From Massilia rubra (lineage in GTDB: Bacteria; Pseudomonadota; Gammaproteobacteria; Burkholderiales; Burkholderiaceae_D), in assembly GCF_011682065.1 (NCBI RefSeq), contig NZ_VUYU01000006.1, positions 310,001-374,000 on the forward strand: a DNA stretch of 64,000 bases. The letters run 5' to 3'. The notes beneath the pieces are model-generated. The model was not told the origin of the DNA. It saw only the letters and a list, made by a program, of their open reading frames with translations, and searched no databases. The translations under genes were made by a program, and so were the position numbers. Positions 39,034-48,075 of this stretch are shown one piece after another (positions within the stretch are counted from its first letter, which is position 1; each line of letters opens with the position of its first letter).

Positions 39034-40116
39034 ATGCTCAATCAATTGCTATCGGGCGACTTGCCGCGCAGCCGGGCCTTGTCCGCCACCCTGCTGCTGA
39101 TCCTGCTGGGACTGGCGCTGGCCCCCTTCATCACCAGCGGCGCGCGGCCCCTCAACACCGCCGCCACCATCTGCGTCTACATCGTGCTGGTGGCCTCCTA
39201 CGACTTGCTGCTCGGTTACACCGGGATCGTATCCTTCGCCCACACCATGTTCTTCGGCATCGGCGCCTACGGCGTCGGGCTGGGACTGTCGCACGGCGAG
39301 CCGGGCTGGGGCGCGCTGCTGGGCGGGGTCGCGCTGGCCCTCTTGCTGACCCTGGCGCTGGCCCTGGTGGTGGGCCTGTTCGCGCTGCGCGTGCGCGCCA
39401 TTTTCTACGCCATGATCACGCTCGCGGTGGCGGCCTCGTTTGCCGTGCTGGCCTCGCAACTGTCCGACCTGACCGGCGGCGAAGACGGCAAGACCTTCAG
39501 CGTGCCGGAATGGCTCACGCCGGGCTTTCGCCTGTTCGAGGCCGAGCTGTTCGGGCGCGCCATCGACGGCAAGCTGATCACGTACTACATCGTGTTCGGC
39601 GGCTGCCTGCTGCTGTTCCTGTTCCTGCTGCGCGTGGTCAATTCGCCGTTCGGACGGGTGCTGCAAGCGATCCGCGAGAACGAGTTCCGCGCCGAGGCGC
39701 TCGGCTACCGCACGGTGCTGTACCGGATCTGGGCGAATGTGCTGGCGGCCCTGGTGGCGGCCCTGGCCGGCGCGCTGATGGCACTGTGGCTGCGCTACGT
39801 CGGCCCGAAAACCATGCTCGGCTTCGAAGTCATGACCGACATCCTGCTGATCGTCGTCATCGGCGGCATGGGCACCATGTACGGCGCGGTGGTGGGCGCC
39901 ACCCTGTTCATCCTGGCCCAGAACTACCTCAAGTCGCTGATGGCGCAAGGCTCGGCCGCGCTCGAAGGCGTGCCGCTGCTGGCCCAGGCCCTGCATCCGG
40001 ACCGCTGGATGCTGTGGCTGGGCGTGCTGTTCGTGCTGTCGATCTACTTTTTCCCGATCGGCATCGTCGGTAAACTGCGCTTGCGAAAGATTGCCGCGCG
40101 AACCGCCGCCAACTGA
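39034..40116 (+). CDS. ABC transporter permease, LivM type
   Basis: 360 aa, nine bases after the LivH-type gene. Membrane segments throughout, with ASYDLLLGYTGIVSFAHTMF, the coupling loop SPFGRVLQAIRENEFRAEAL and GGMGTMYGAVVGA. It completes the ABC set. A strong terminator follows at 40136. Confidence 0.93.
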   Translation: MLNQLLSGDLPRSRALSATLLLILLGLALAPFITSGARPLNTAATICVYIVLVASYDLLLGYTGIVSFAHTMFFGIGAYGVGLGLSHGEPGWGALLGGVALALLLTLALALVVGLFALRVRAIFYAMITLAVAASFAVLASQLSDLTGGEDGKTFSVPEWLTPGFRLFEAELFGRAIDGKLITYYIVFGGCLLLFLFLLRVVNSPFGRVLQAIRENEFRAEALGYRTVLYRIWANVLAALVAALAGALMALWLRYVGPKTMLGFEVMTDILLIVVIGGMGTMYGAVVGATLFILAQNYLKSLMAQGSAALEGVPLLAQALHPDRWMLWLGVLFVLSIYFFPIGIVGKLRLRKIAARTAAN

Positions 40117-40135
40117 TCGTCCCGCTCTCTCCTTG

Positions 40136-40166
40136 GCGTCCCTGGGCTGGCAGGGACGCTTTTTTT
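40136..40166 (+). terminator. Rho-independent terminator after the ABC cluster
   Basis: GCGTCCCTG-GGCTGG-CAGGGACGC followed by seven T. It closes the receptor-hydrolase-ABC transcription unit. Confidence 0.9.
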
Positions 40167-40378
40167 CATCCCTCTTTTTCGTCCTTCTAACGCGCGCCAT
40201 CAAGCTTCGTCGCGTTTGTTCATTGAAGTTCCCCGGATCACCCCGAAAACCCCGTCTGTTCATTAAGCGCACATCAATGCTGGCGCCACCTCCACTCCTA
40301 TGATGAGTCAACCGTGGCCTCGCGCCTGCCAGCGCGAGTGGAAGTGCCATCCTTCTGGCAACTGCTGAAAGAACGACC

Positions 40379-41041
40379 ATGAAACTCCATCAACACCTGA
40401 TTGCCACGGCGGCCATCGCCATGGCCGCCGTGCTGCCCGCCGTGTCGCACGCCGCCGATCCGATCGTCGTCCTCAACGAAAACTTCAACGACATCGGCGC
40501 CCTCAGCAACTGGCAACTGATCAACAACAGCGTGCCGCCGGGCCTGTCCTGGTCGCAGGGCAACGCGGGCGTCTTCCCCGCCCCGTCCGGCCCGGCGTCG
40601 TCGTATGCCGCCGCCAATTTCCTGAGCGCGCAAAACGGCATGGGCAGCATCGACAACTGGCTGATCACGCCGGTCGTGACCCTGCTCGGCCCCAGCGAGC
40701 TCTCGTTTTTCACGCGCTCGGCCAGCGCCTCCGGCTTCGGCGACACGCTCGAAGTACGCTTTGCCCCCGGCAGCGGCAGCGGCACCGCCGGTTTCGACAC
40801 CGTGCTCGGCGTGCTGGGCGGCATCTCGGACTACCCCACTGCCTGGCAGCAAGTCATTTCCAGCGTCGACTACAACGGCCAGGGCCGATTCGCATTTCGT
40901 TACATCGGAGACGCCTCGGCGGCGAACTATATTGGCATCGACGCTGTCTTAGTCACTACGGTGCCTGAACCGGGCGCCTACCTGATGCTGCTGGCCGGCT
41001 TGGGCAGTCTGGTATTGCTTCGCCGCAGGCAGCTAATGTGA
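40379..41041 (+). CDS. PEP-CTERM sorted extracellular protein
   Basis: 220 aa. The signal peptide (1-25) is followed by a choice-of-anchor-J / cleaved-adhesin-like beta domain (VLNENFNDIGALSNWQLINN, SIDNWLITPVVTL, FRYIGDASAANYIGIDAV). The C-terminal sorting signal is VPEPGAYLMLLAGLGSLVLL then RRR, recognised by exosortase. It is exported and probably released or anchored after cleavage. It heads a three-gene group. Confidence 0.9.
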   Translation: MKLHQHLIATAAIAMAAVLPAVSHAADPIVVLNENFNDIGALSNWQLINNSVPPGLSWSQGNAGVFPAPSGPASSYAAANFLSAQNGMGSIDNWLITPVVTLLGPSELSFFTRSASASGFGDTLEVRFAPGSGSGTAGFDTVLGVLGGISDYPTAWQQVISSVDYNGQGRFAFRYIGDASAANYIGIDAVLVTTVPEPGAYLMLLAGLGSLVLLRRRQLM

Positions 41042-41063
41042 CCTCACCCAGGAGAATCCCGAT

Positions 41064-41444
41064 ATGTTGAGTAAAACCCTGATCAGCTGCTGCGCGCTGG
41101 CCGTCATCTCGACGGCTGCCGTGGCGGCAGAGCAATCCGCCGGCATGGCCGTGGTGCGCGACAAGCAAACCGGACAACTGCGTCCGGCCACCGCCGCCGA
41201 GCTGCGCGCCATGCGCGGCAACCTGCCGCAGCCGCAGGTCGCGCTCCCGCAGCCGCAGGTCAGCGTGCGCGCCGACGGCACCCGCAGCGCGCCGCTCGGC
41301 CAGCGCGGCGTGGTGTATTCAGTGGCCGCGCGCACGCCGGACGGCAAGCTGGTCCAGCGCTGCGTGGAAGGCGAAAACGACGCCGCGCATGCCGCCCATC
41401 ACGATGCCGCCACGCCGGCCGGGGAGCGCCAGAATGAGCAATAA
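41064..41444 (+). CDS. Post-PEP-CTERM-1-type small exported protein
   Basis: 126 aa. A signal peptide (1-21) and then AGMAVVRDKQTGQLRPATAAEL, the motif I associate with the small proteins that follow PEP-CTERM genes. The tail is Ala/His-rich. It lies 22 bp after the PEP-CTERM gene, and its stop overlaps the next start at 41434. Confidence 0.7.
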   Translation: MLSKTLISCCALAVISTAAVAAEQSAGMAVVRDKQTGQLRPATAAELRAMRGNLPQPQVALPQPQVSVRADGTRSAPLGQRGVVYSVAARTPDGKLVQRCVEGENDAAHAAHHDAATPAGERQNEQ

Positions 41445-42867
41445 GCGCCCCTCCCTGCGGCAGGCCGCCGCCATCCTCGCCCTCGCCTGCTGCACCCTGG
41501 GCGGCGCGCATGCCGCAAGCACCATCACCATCGTCAACGGCAACGCGCCCAACGTCGGCTTCAACGATCCCACCCCGCTTGAGCCGGTCGGCGGCAACAG
41601 CGGGCGCACGCTCGGCGCGCAACGCCTGATCGCCTTCCAGCACGCGGCCGACATCTGGGGGCGCACGCTCAACAGCCCGGTGCCGATCAGGGTGGCCGCC
41701 TCGTTCGAGCCGCTCGAATGCAACGCCGATGGCGCGGTGCTCGGCTCGGCCGGCGCGACCGAAGTGTTTTCCGACTTCCCCAAGGCGCCCATGGCCAACA
41801 CCTGGTATCCGGGTGCGCTGGCGAGCAAGCTGGCGGGCCACGACCTGGCCTCGCCGGGCCAGGCGCACATTCGCGCGCGCTTCAATTCCCGCCTCGGGCT
41901 GTTCCCCGACTGCCTGCCCGGTTCCGGCTTTTACCTCGGGCTGGACCGCAAGGCGGGCGAGCAGATCGACCTGGTCGCGGTCTTGCTGCACGAAATGGGG
42001 CATGGACTGGGATTCCAGAACTTCACCGACGAGGGCACCGGCGAGTTTTTCCTCGGCACGCCATCGGTCTGGGATCACTTCCTGGTCGACATCCGCAACA
42101 ACAAAACCTGGGTCAACATGAAGGATGAAGAACGGCGCCTGTCGGCCATCGGCGGCGCCACCCTGTCCTGGAACGGCGAGCGCGTCTACAAGGCAGCCGC
42201 GCGCGTCCTCGCGTCCAAACCCCAACTGCTCATCAGCGGCATGGCGGCGGGCACGGCCAGCGGCGAGCACCCGATGGGCGACGCCTCCTTTGGCCCGCAA
42301 CTGGGGCAAAACGCCGTGATGGGCGAGCTGATGCCGGTGATCGACCAGGGCAACGGCAGCGGCCTGGCCTGCACCCCGCTCAGCGCCGCCAACGCGATGG
42401 CCGTCAGGGGCAATATCGCCTTGGTCGACCGGGGCGCCTGTCCCTTCGTGACCAAGGCGCGCATCTTGCAGAACGCGGGGGCGCGCGGCATGGTGGTGAT
42501 GGAAAACACCAGCGATCCGGTCAGCCCGCTCGGCGGCAGCGACCCGGCCGTGCGCATTCCGGCTGTACGCATCGACAAGGCCACCGGCGAGCGGCTCAAG
42601 TCGGCCATGCACCGGCGTTCGCGCACCTCGTCCGGCGTGATCGCCAGCCTGGGCGTCGATCCCGACAAACTGTCGGGCACCGACTGGGTGCGGCGCGTGC
42701 GCATGTACAGTCCCGAAGAATACTCGCCGGGCTCGTCGGTGTCGCACTACTCGGTCGATACCAAGCCGAACCAGCTGATGGAACCGGCCATCAACGCCGA
42801 CCTGCTGCACGATGTGGTTCCGCCGCATGACCTGACCTATCCCTTGTTACAAGATATCGGTTGGTAA
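41434..42867 (+). CDS. Exported PA-domain zinc metalloprotease-like protein
   Basis: 477 aa from ATG at 41434 (11 bp overlap with the previous gene). Signal peptide to about 27. The zinc site is VAVLLHEMGHGLGFQN, an HExxHxxGxxx(D/N)-type motif, at about 186-201. A protease-associated (PA) domain sits at about 290-400 (RGNIALVDRGACPFVTKARIL, NAGARGMVVMEN). It ends NADLLHDVVPPHDLTYPLL, a pattern seen in PA-domain proteins of PEP-CTERM genomes. It may process surface proteins; the substrate is unknown. Confidence 0.85.
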   Translation: MSNKRPSLRQAAAILALACCTLGGAHAASTITIVNGNAPNVGFNDPTPLEPVGGNSGRTLGAQRLIAFQHAADIWGRTLNSPVPIRVAASFEPLECNADGAVLGSAGATEVFSDFPKAPMANTWYPGALASKLAGHDLASPGQAHIRARFNSRLGLFPDCLPGSGFYLGLDRKAGEQIDLVAVLLHEMGHGLGFQNFTDEGTGEFFLGTPSVWDHFLVDIRNNKTWVNMKDEERRLSAIGGATLSWNGERVYKAAARVLASKPQLLISGMAAGTASGEHPMGDASFGPQLGQNAVMGELMPVIDQGNGSGLACTPLSAANAMAVRGNIALVDRGACPFVTKARILQNAGARGMVVMENTSDPVSPLGGSDPAVRIPAVRIDKATGERLKSAMHRRSRTSSGVIASLGVDPDKLSGTDWVRRVRMYSPEEYSPGSSVSHYSVDTKPNQLMEPAINADLLHDVVPPHDLTYPLLQDIGW

Positions 42868-42886
42868 CACGGCGCTGTAAACGCAC

Positions 42887-42910
42887 AACGCGCTCCCTGG
42901 GGAGCGCGTT
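42887..42910. terminator. Stem-loop between the metalloprotease gene and ppa
   Basis: A perfect 10-bp stem AACGCGCTCC / GGAGCGCGTT around CTGG, between convergent genes. The T tract is weak, so termination may be bidirectional and partial. Confidence 0.55.
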
Positions 42911-42958
42911 GTCTATTGCCTGATACCGCCGCTGTCACTGGCAACGGCGGTGGCGGGC

Positions 42959-43504
42959 TTACGCCTTGTCGGCTTTGTCTTTATCGTACGCGGCGATGCC
43001 GTTCATGATTTCCGCCTTGGCATCGTCAGGACCGCCCCAGCCTTCGATCTTGACCCACTTGCCTGGCTCCAGGTCTTTGTAGTGCTCGAAGAAGTGCTGG
43101 ATCTGCTGCAGGCGCAGCTCATTCATGTCTTCCGGTTTCTGCCAGTGCTTGTAGATCGGCAGGATCTTATCGACCGGAACGGCCAGCACTTTGGCGTCGC
43201 CGCCGGCTTCGTCGGTCATTTTCAGCACGCCGATGGCGCGGCAACGCACCACGACGCCAGGAATGAGCGGGAATGGGGTGATGACCAGCACGTCGCACGG
43301 GTCGCCATCATCGGCGATGGTGTTCGGAACGTAGCCGTAGTTGCACGGGTAGTGCATGGCGGTGCCCATGAAGCGGTCGACGAAAATCGCGCCCGATTCC
43401 TTGTCCACTTCGTACTTGATCGGATCGGCATTCATCGGGATTTCGATGATCACGTTGAAATCGTTCGGCACGTCGCGGCCGGAGGAGACTTTATTCAAAC
43501 TCAT
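42959..43504 (-). CDS. ppa: Inorganic pyrophosphatase
   Basis: 181 aa, family I soluble enzyme. [21 protein letters not shown] and the metal-binding [10 protein letters not shown] are diagnostic, with [20 protein letters not shown] later. It hydrolyses pyrophosphate to drive biosynthesis, with Mg2+. The C-terminal [19 protein letters not shown] is charged, as usual. Single gene, convergent with the metalloprotease. Confidence 0.97.
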   Translation of the reverse strand: MSLNKVSSGRDVPNDFNVIIEIPMNADPIKYEVDKESGAIFVDRFMGTAMHYPCNYGYVPNTIADDGDPCDVLVITPFPLIPGVVVRCRAIGVLKMTDEAGGDAKVLAVPVDKILPIYKHWQKPEDMNELRLQQIQHFFEHYKDLEPGKWVKIEGWGGPDDAKAEIMNGIAAYDKDKADKA

Positions 43505-43623
43505 GGGATATCCTTAGATTGCGGAGGGGGTCAGTGGCCGACATTATAACGAAATTTCACGTGGGCTTGTGCATTGCAGCAAGTGGGGGCACACATCGAA
43601 CGAAGCATCCAGCAGCTTCAAAA

Positions 43624-43714
43624 CCGTCGCCCCCGTGCAGACGGGGGCCCAAGTTTGCTCCGTAGTCGATCACTGAGCGGCGAACTTAGGCCCCCGCCTG
43701 CACGGGGGCGACGG
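43624..43714. repeat. REP-like palindromic intergenic element, copy B
   Basis: Left arm CCGTCGCCCCCGTGCAGACG..., right arm its complement with the inner ends CCAAGTT/AACTTAG, as in copy A at 10107-10196. The two copies differ mainly in the loop of the inner hairpin. Sits between hemY and ppa. Confidence 0.85.
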
Positions 43715-43744
43715 TTTTCAGGTTAGCGGTATTGACTAAACTGC

Positions 43745-44941
43745 CTACAAAATACTCGCCAGCGCACACTGCCTGAAATGCGCATTCGCCTCTTCGCGCT
43801 GCCCCAGCGCTTCGTGCATCTGCGCCAGCTTCAGGTGCGCCTCGCGCACCATGCGCGGCTCGGTCGCGTCCGACAAGGCCTGTTCCAGGTAACGCTGCGC
43901 CTTGCCCCACAGTTTCTGTTTCAGGCACAGCGAACCGAGCGTCAGCGCCAGCTCGGCGTCGGTCGGACGCTGTTTCATCCACGTTTCGCAATGCTCGATC
44001 TGGGCCAGCAAGGCGGGCGAACCGGCCTGCGCCGCGGACTCGCGGTATGCCCGCACCACGCGGTCGTCCCAGTCGGCGCGCAGCGCTTCTTCGGCGCTGG
44101 CGCGCGCTTCGTCGTGCAAGCCGCGCGCATTCAAGGCCGCCGCCGCCCGCGCCGCCACGTAGGGCTTGACCCGGTCGGCCGTCGGCACGCTCGCCCACAC
44201 GCGCAGGATCGATTCGGCATCGTGCGAACTGTCGGACAGCAAGGCGTCGTACGCCAGTTCGCGCAGCCGCGCCGACAAGGCCGGATGCAGCGCCTTGTGC
44301 TTGTCGAGCGAACGCACCAGGCGCAGCACTTCCGGCCAGTTTTTCGCTTGCTGGTGCGCCTTCATCGACCATTGCAGCGCGTGGATGTGGCGCGTGCCGC
44401 TGGCGTTGAGTTCGGCCACGGCGTCGAGCGCCGCCTGCGGCTGGTGGTCGTCCACCAGCAGTTCGGTCATGGTCATCAGGCGCGCGGTTTTCAGCGCATT
44501 GTCGTGCGCCACCCCGGCCAGCCAGTTGTCGCGCCGCGCGCCCTGGCGCATGCGGTGCGCCGCGCGGGCGCCGATCAGGGCGGCGATGCCGGCGTTTTCG
44601 GGCAGTTCGGCGGCGCGCATGGCGGCTTTTTCGGCATGCCCGAAACGCCCTTCGAACAGGGCCTTGAGCGCGTCGCGCAAGCCCTTGTTGCCATCGCGTT
44701 CGCGTTTGCTCTTGCGATAGGCGGCCACGCGGGCCGGCATGCCGAAGGTGGCGCGGGCCGCGCGCAGCAGCGCGTACACGACCAAAAACAGCAGCGCCAC
44801 GACCACCACGAAGAAATTGAGCGACATGTCGATCCGGTGCGGCGGGTAGAAAAACACCACGTTGCCCGGATTAAAGCGTGCCGTCACGGCAATGCCGATG
44901 GCCGCTGCCATCAGCGCGACTAACCAGAGAAGAAGGCGCAT
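43745..44941 (-). CDS. hemY: HemY-type TPR membrane protein of haem biosynthesis
   Basis: 398 aa. Two membrane helices (residues 1-22 and 42-64) around NPGNVVFFYPPHRIDMSLNF, then TPR-like helices such as ALFEGRFGHAEKAAMRAAEL and EPRMVREAHLKLAQMHEALG. This is the proteobacterial HemY N-terminal family, not the Bacillus oxidase of the same name. It starts one base after the hemX stop, in the order hemC-hemD-hemX-hemY. Confidence 0.92.
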   Translation of the reverse strand: MRLLLWLVALMAAAIGIAVTARFNPGNVVFFYPPHRIDMSLNFFVVVVALLFLVVYALLRAARATFGMPARVAAYRKSKRERDGNKGLRDALKALFEGRFGHAEKAAMRAAELPENAGIAALIGARAAHRMRQGARRDNWLAGVAHDNALKTARLMTMTELLVDDHQPQAALDAVAELNASGTRHIHALQWSMKAHQQAKNWPEVLRLVRSLDKHKALHPALSARLRELAYDALLSDSSHDAESILRVWASVPTADRVKPYVAARAAAALNARGLHDEARASAEEALRADWDDRVVRAYRESAAQAGSPALLAQIEHCETWMKQRPTDAELALTLGSLCLKQKLWGKAQRYLEQALSDATEPRMVREAHLKLAQMHEALGQREEANAHFRQCALASIL

Positions 44942-44942
44942 G

Positions 44943-46124
44943 TTATGGCTTCGCCTTGTAGTTGCGCACCGCGTTCAGGCTGTCGGACAGGGACGGCATC
45001 TCGATCGCCAGATTGCTGGCCTGGACCTGGCGCAGCAGCGCTTGCGCGGTCTGGGTGGTGCCGGCGCGCGTGTCGAAATACTTGGCCAGCGCATCCTGCG
45101 CCGCCACCAGGTCGTTGCGGAAAGCCACTTCATTGCGCGCCAGCAGCGCCATGCGCGCATTGAGCAGGCGCAGCTTGACGTTTTCGCGCACAAAGTAGGT
45201 TTCCGACGGCGAGAGCATCAGCGCTGCGGGCGTGTCGACGCGGCGCACGCGGATCAGCTGGCGCATTTCATCCCACATTTCGCCAGTCCAGCTCTGCCAC
45301 ACGTCCTGGACCTTGTCGAGCATCGATTCCTTGACCACGACCGGGGCCGCAACGCCGGCCACGCCCGCTTTGACTGCCAGCGGCGCGGCGGCTACCTTGT
45401 CGGCCCGCACCGGCTTGGCCGGCAGCGCCGGTTTTTCGTCGGCCAGCATCGGCAGCGTATTGACTTGCGTAATCACGTTGTCGAGGCGCAGCGCCACGCC
45501 GGTCAGGTCCAGCGCCGGCAAGGCCTTGAGCTTGTCGATGTCGCCGGCGATCGCGCGCCGGATGGTGATGAATTGCGGCTTGTCCGAGCGCGACAGCGAA
45601 CGGTCGGCGTTTTGCAGCGCGATCAGCGCGCCCTGCACATTGCCGGCCAGTTGCAACTGCTGGCTGGCGGTCGAGAGCACCTGTTCGATTTCGGCCAGCG
45701 CCCATTCGTCGCGGTTCTTCGACAAATCCTGGTACAGCTGTTCCAGCGCCAGTTGCTGGCTCTGGGCTTCGACCTGGCGGTTTTCGAGCAGGCTCACCTT
45801 GGCCTGCAAGTCCTTGGTCTGGTCCTGCACGGTACGCGCCAGCACGCTCGTTTCGGTATTGACGACATCGCCCTTTTGCAGGCGGTTGGCCATTTCCATG
45901 CGCAGCTTGAGCAGATTGCTGCGGGTCGACCAGGCGTGCGCGGCCAGCAGCAGCGCCAGCAGGATCACCACCACCGTCATCGGACGCTGCAAGATGTCGC
46001 TCATGCTCTCGCCACCGGAGGCGCGGGCGCGCGCAGGCGGCGCACTGTACTGGTCCGCGGGAGCTGGCTGGGGTGCAGCGCCGGGCGCTGCGTTGTGTTC
46101 AGGTAATGTAGGCAATTCGTTCAT
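44943..46124 (-). CDS. hemX: HemX-like membrane protein
   Basis: 393 aa from ATG at 46124; it overlaps the hemD stop by 4 bp. A Pro/Ala-rich N terminus, one membrane helix at about 50-68 (MTVVVILLALLLAAHAW), then a long coiled coil (LEMANRLQKGD-like start, LENRQVEAQSQQLALEQLYQ). The C-terminal helical domain has VDTPAALMLSPSETYFVREN and KLRLLNARMALLARNEVAFR. Often misnamed uroporphyrinogen-III methyltransferase; no methyltransferase motif is present. Role in haem synthesis is by association. Confidence 0.9.
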   Translation of the reverse strand: MNELPTLPEHNAAPGAAPQPAPADQYSAPPARARASGGESMSDILQRPMTVVVILLALLLAAHAWSTRSNLLKLRMEMANRLQKGDVVNTETSVLARTVQDQTKDLQAKVSLLENRQVEAQSQQLALEQLYQDLSKNRDEWALAEIEQVLSTASQQLQLAGNVQGALIALQNADRSLSRSDKPQFITIRRAIAGDIDKLKALPALDLTGVALRLDNVITQVNTLPMLADEKPALPAKPVRADKVAAAPLAVKAGVAGVAAPVVVKESMLDKVQDVWQSWTGEMWDEMRQLIRVRRVDTPAALMLSPSETYFVRENVKLRLLNARMALLARNEVAFRNDLVAAQDALAKYFDTRAGTTQTAQALLRQVQASNLAIEMPSLSDSLNAVRNYKAKP

Positions 46125-46891
46125 GCTCGTGATTGTAACGCGGCAAGCAAACGTTCGTCGCCTGATCCGCACAGCGTCAAGCTGGTCAGGCCCAGCCCGC
46201 TTGCCGTCTCGGCAATACGGGCGTGCGGCACGATCAGGTGCTGTTGTTGCATTTTTTCCACAAGGGCCGGGTCGCCCAGCTGCGCCACCAGCGCCACCAG
46301 CCCGCGCAAGGCTTCGGAACTGGTGATGATCCAGTCGTTGTCGCCCTGCAAAATCGTGCGCAACTGCTGCGCCAGCGCCTCCGTCAGGGGCGGCACGGTG
46401 CGCCGGTAGGCCGGCACGGTGGCGACGATCACGCCGGCCGCGCGCAGCCCGTCGGCCATCAGCTCGCGTCCGCTTTCGCCACGCACGATCAGCACTTTCT
46501 GGCCGGCCAGGGCCGCCAGGTCGAGCGTCTCGAGCAGGTTTTCGGAGTCGCTGCGGGTCGGGTCGCGCGGGCTGACGATGGTGGCCGTGTTGTTGTTGAT
46601 GCCATGCCGCTCCAGCGCCGCGCGGCTGCCCTCGCCCAGCACCGCCAGCGTCACCCAGGTCGGCCACACGGTAATGTGGGCGAACGCCGCATCGATCGCG
46701 TTGGGCGACACAAAGGCCACCATGGCGCAGTCGTGCATGCCGGCCAGCGCCGCCTTGAGCGGGCCCTGGTCCTCGAGCGCCGAAATGTCGAGCAGCGGCA
46801 GCAGCACCGCCTCGCGCCCGAGCGCCCTCACCTGCTCGGCCAGCGCGCCGGCTTGCGCCAGCGGACGGGTGATGATGACGGGATCAGGCAT
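46121..46891 (-). CDS. hemD: Uroporphyrinogen-III synthase
   Basis: 256 aa from ATG at 46891 (8-bp overlap with hemC); the longer frame has a Pro-rich leader and is rejected. Diagnostic parts are [20 protein letters not shown] at the start, [39 protein letters not shown] and [11 protein letters not shown]. It closes and inverts ring D of hydroxymethylbilane. Confidence 0.95.
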   Translation of the reverse strand: MPDPVIITRPLAQAGALAEQVRALGREAVLLPLLDISALEDQGPLKAALAGMHDCAMVAFVSPNAIDAAFAHITVWPTWVTLAVLGEGSRAALERHGINNNTATIVSPRDPTRSDSENLLETLDLAALAGQKVLIVRGESGRELMADGLRAAGVIVATVPAYRRTVPPLTEALAQQLRTILQGDNDWIITSSEALRGLVALVAQLGDPALVEKMQQQHLIVPHARIAETASGLGLTSLTLCGSGDERLLAALQSRA

Positions 46892-47948
46892 CGGCCGCAG
46901 GCGCGGTGGAGATGGCGGGCGTGGCGGCGGCGCCGGCGGCGGCGTCCGCCATGGCGGCATCGGCCTTGCACTCGGCCAGGATGGCGCGCGCGTCCTGGGT
47001 GTCGAGCAAGTCCGACACTTGCTGGCCGAGCAACTCCGGATCGTCGGCCGGGCCGCGCAGTTCGGCGTGCGCGCTGCGCTTGCCGTCCGGCGTGGCCACC
47101 ATGGCGCGCAGGTGCATCACGTCGCCGTCGATGGTGGCGAAGGCCGCCAGCGGAATCTGGCAACTGCCGCCGAACACCTTCGACACCTTGCGCTCGGCCG
47201 CCACCCGCTGCGCCGTCGGCACGTGGTTCAGGGGCGCGAGCACTGCGCGCAGGTCGATGCCATTGGTGCGCCCGGAGACGATTTCAATCGCCATCGCGCC
47301 CTGCCCGGCCGCCGGCAGCGAGTGCGCCGGGTCCATCAGCGAGCGGATGCGCTGCGGCAGCCCCAGGCGCTTGAGCCCGGCGGCGGCCAGGATGATGGCG
47401 GCATAATCGCCGCGATCGAGCTTGCCCAGGCGCGTATCGAGGTTGCCGCGCAGCGGTTTGATCACCAGGTGCGGGTAGCGCGCCGCGATCAGCGACTGCC
47501 GGCGCAGGCTGCTGGTGCCCACCACCGCACCCGGCGGCAGCTCGTCCAGGCTGGCGAAGTCGTTCGACACAAAGGCGTCGCGCGGGTCTTCCCGTTCCAG
47601 CACGGCCGCCAGTTCAAACCCTTCCGGCAAGTCCATCGGCACGTCCTTGAGCGAATGCACGGCCAGGTCGGCGCGTCCTTCGGCCATGGCCACCTCGAGT
47701 TCCTTGACGAACAGACCCTTGCCGCCGACCTTTGATAAAGTACGGTCAAGGATCTGATCGCCGCGGGTCGTCATTCCGAGAATCTCGATGCTGCACTGCG
47801 GATATAATAAAGATAATTGCGCGCGAACATGCTCGGCCTGCCACATGGCGAGCCGGCTTTCGCGCGAAGCGATAATGAGCTTGGAGGGCTGCTGCGGACG
47901 CGAAGGCGTACCAGTCAATTCAGTTGCTTTCAAAACGGATTCTTTCAC
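46884..47948 (-). CDS. hemC: Porphobilinogen deaminase (hydroxymethylbilane synthase)
   Basis: 354 aa. [49 protein letters not shown] and the cofactor cysteine C263 in [13 protein letters not shown], which carries the dipyrromethane primer. The C terminus has an extra Ala-rich tail of about 25 residues beyond the common length. It starts the hemCDXY unit and diverges from ppc. Confidence 0.97.
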   Translation of the reverse strand: MKESVLKATELTGTPSRPQQPSKLIIASRESRLAMWQAEHVRAQLSLLYPQCSIEILGMTTRGDQILDRTLSKVGGKGLFVKELEVAMAEGRADLAVHSLKDVPMDLPEGFELAAVLEREDPRDAFVSNDFASLDELPPGAVVGTSSLRRQSLIAARYPHLVIKPLRGNLDTRLGKLDRGDYAAIILAAAGLKRLGLPQRIRSLMDPAHSLPAAGQGAMAIEIVSGRTNGIDLRAVLAPLNHVPTAQRVAAERKVSKVFGGSCQIPLAAFATIDGDVMHLRAMVATPDGKRSAHAELRGPADDPELLGQQVSDLLDTQDARAILAECKADAAMADAAAGAAATPAISTAPAADA

Positions 47949-48075
47949 TGTCGTAAAACCTCAAACCGGTTATGGCAGTCATCGGCACATGCATAAGATC
48001 ACAAATTTTATCATGCGTCCCCTTTGCAGAACCTGGCCAGAAGCCTTTGCACCAACTTTAACTCTGTGGTCCAAC

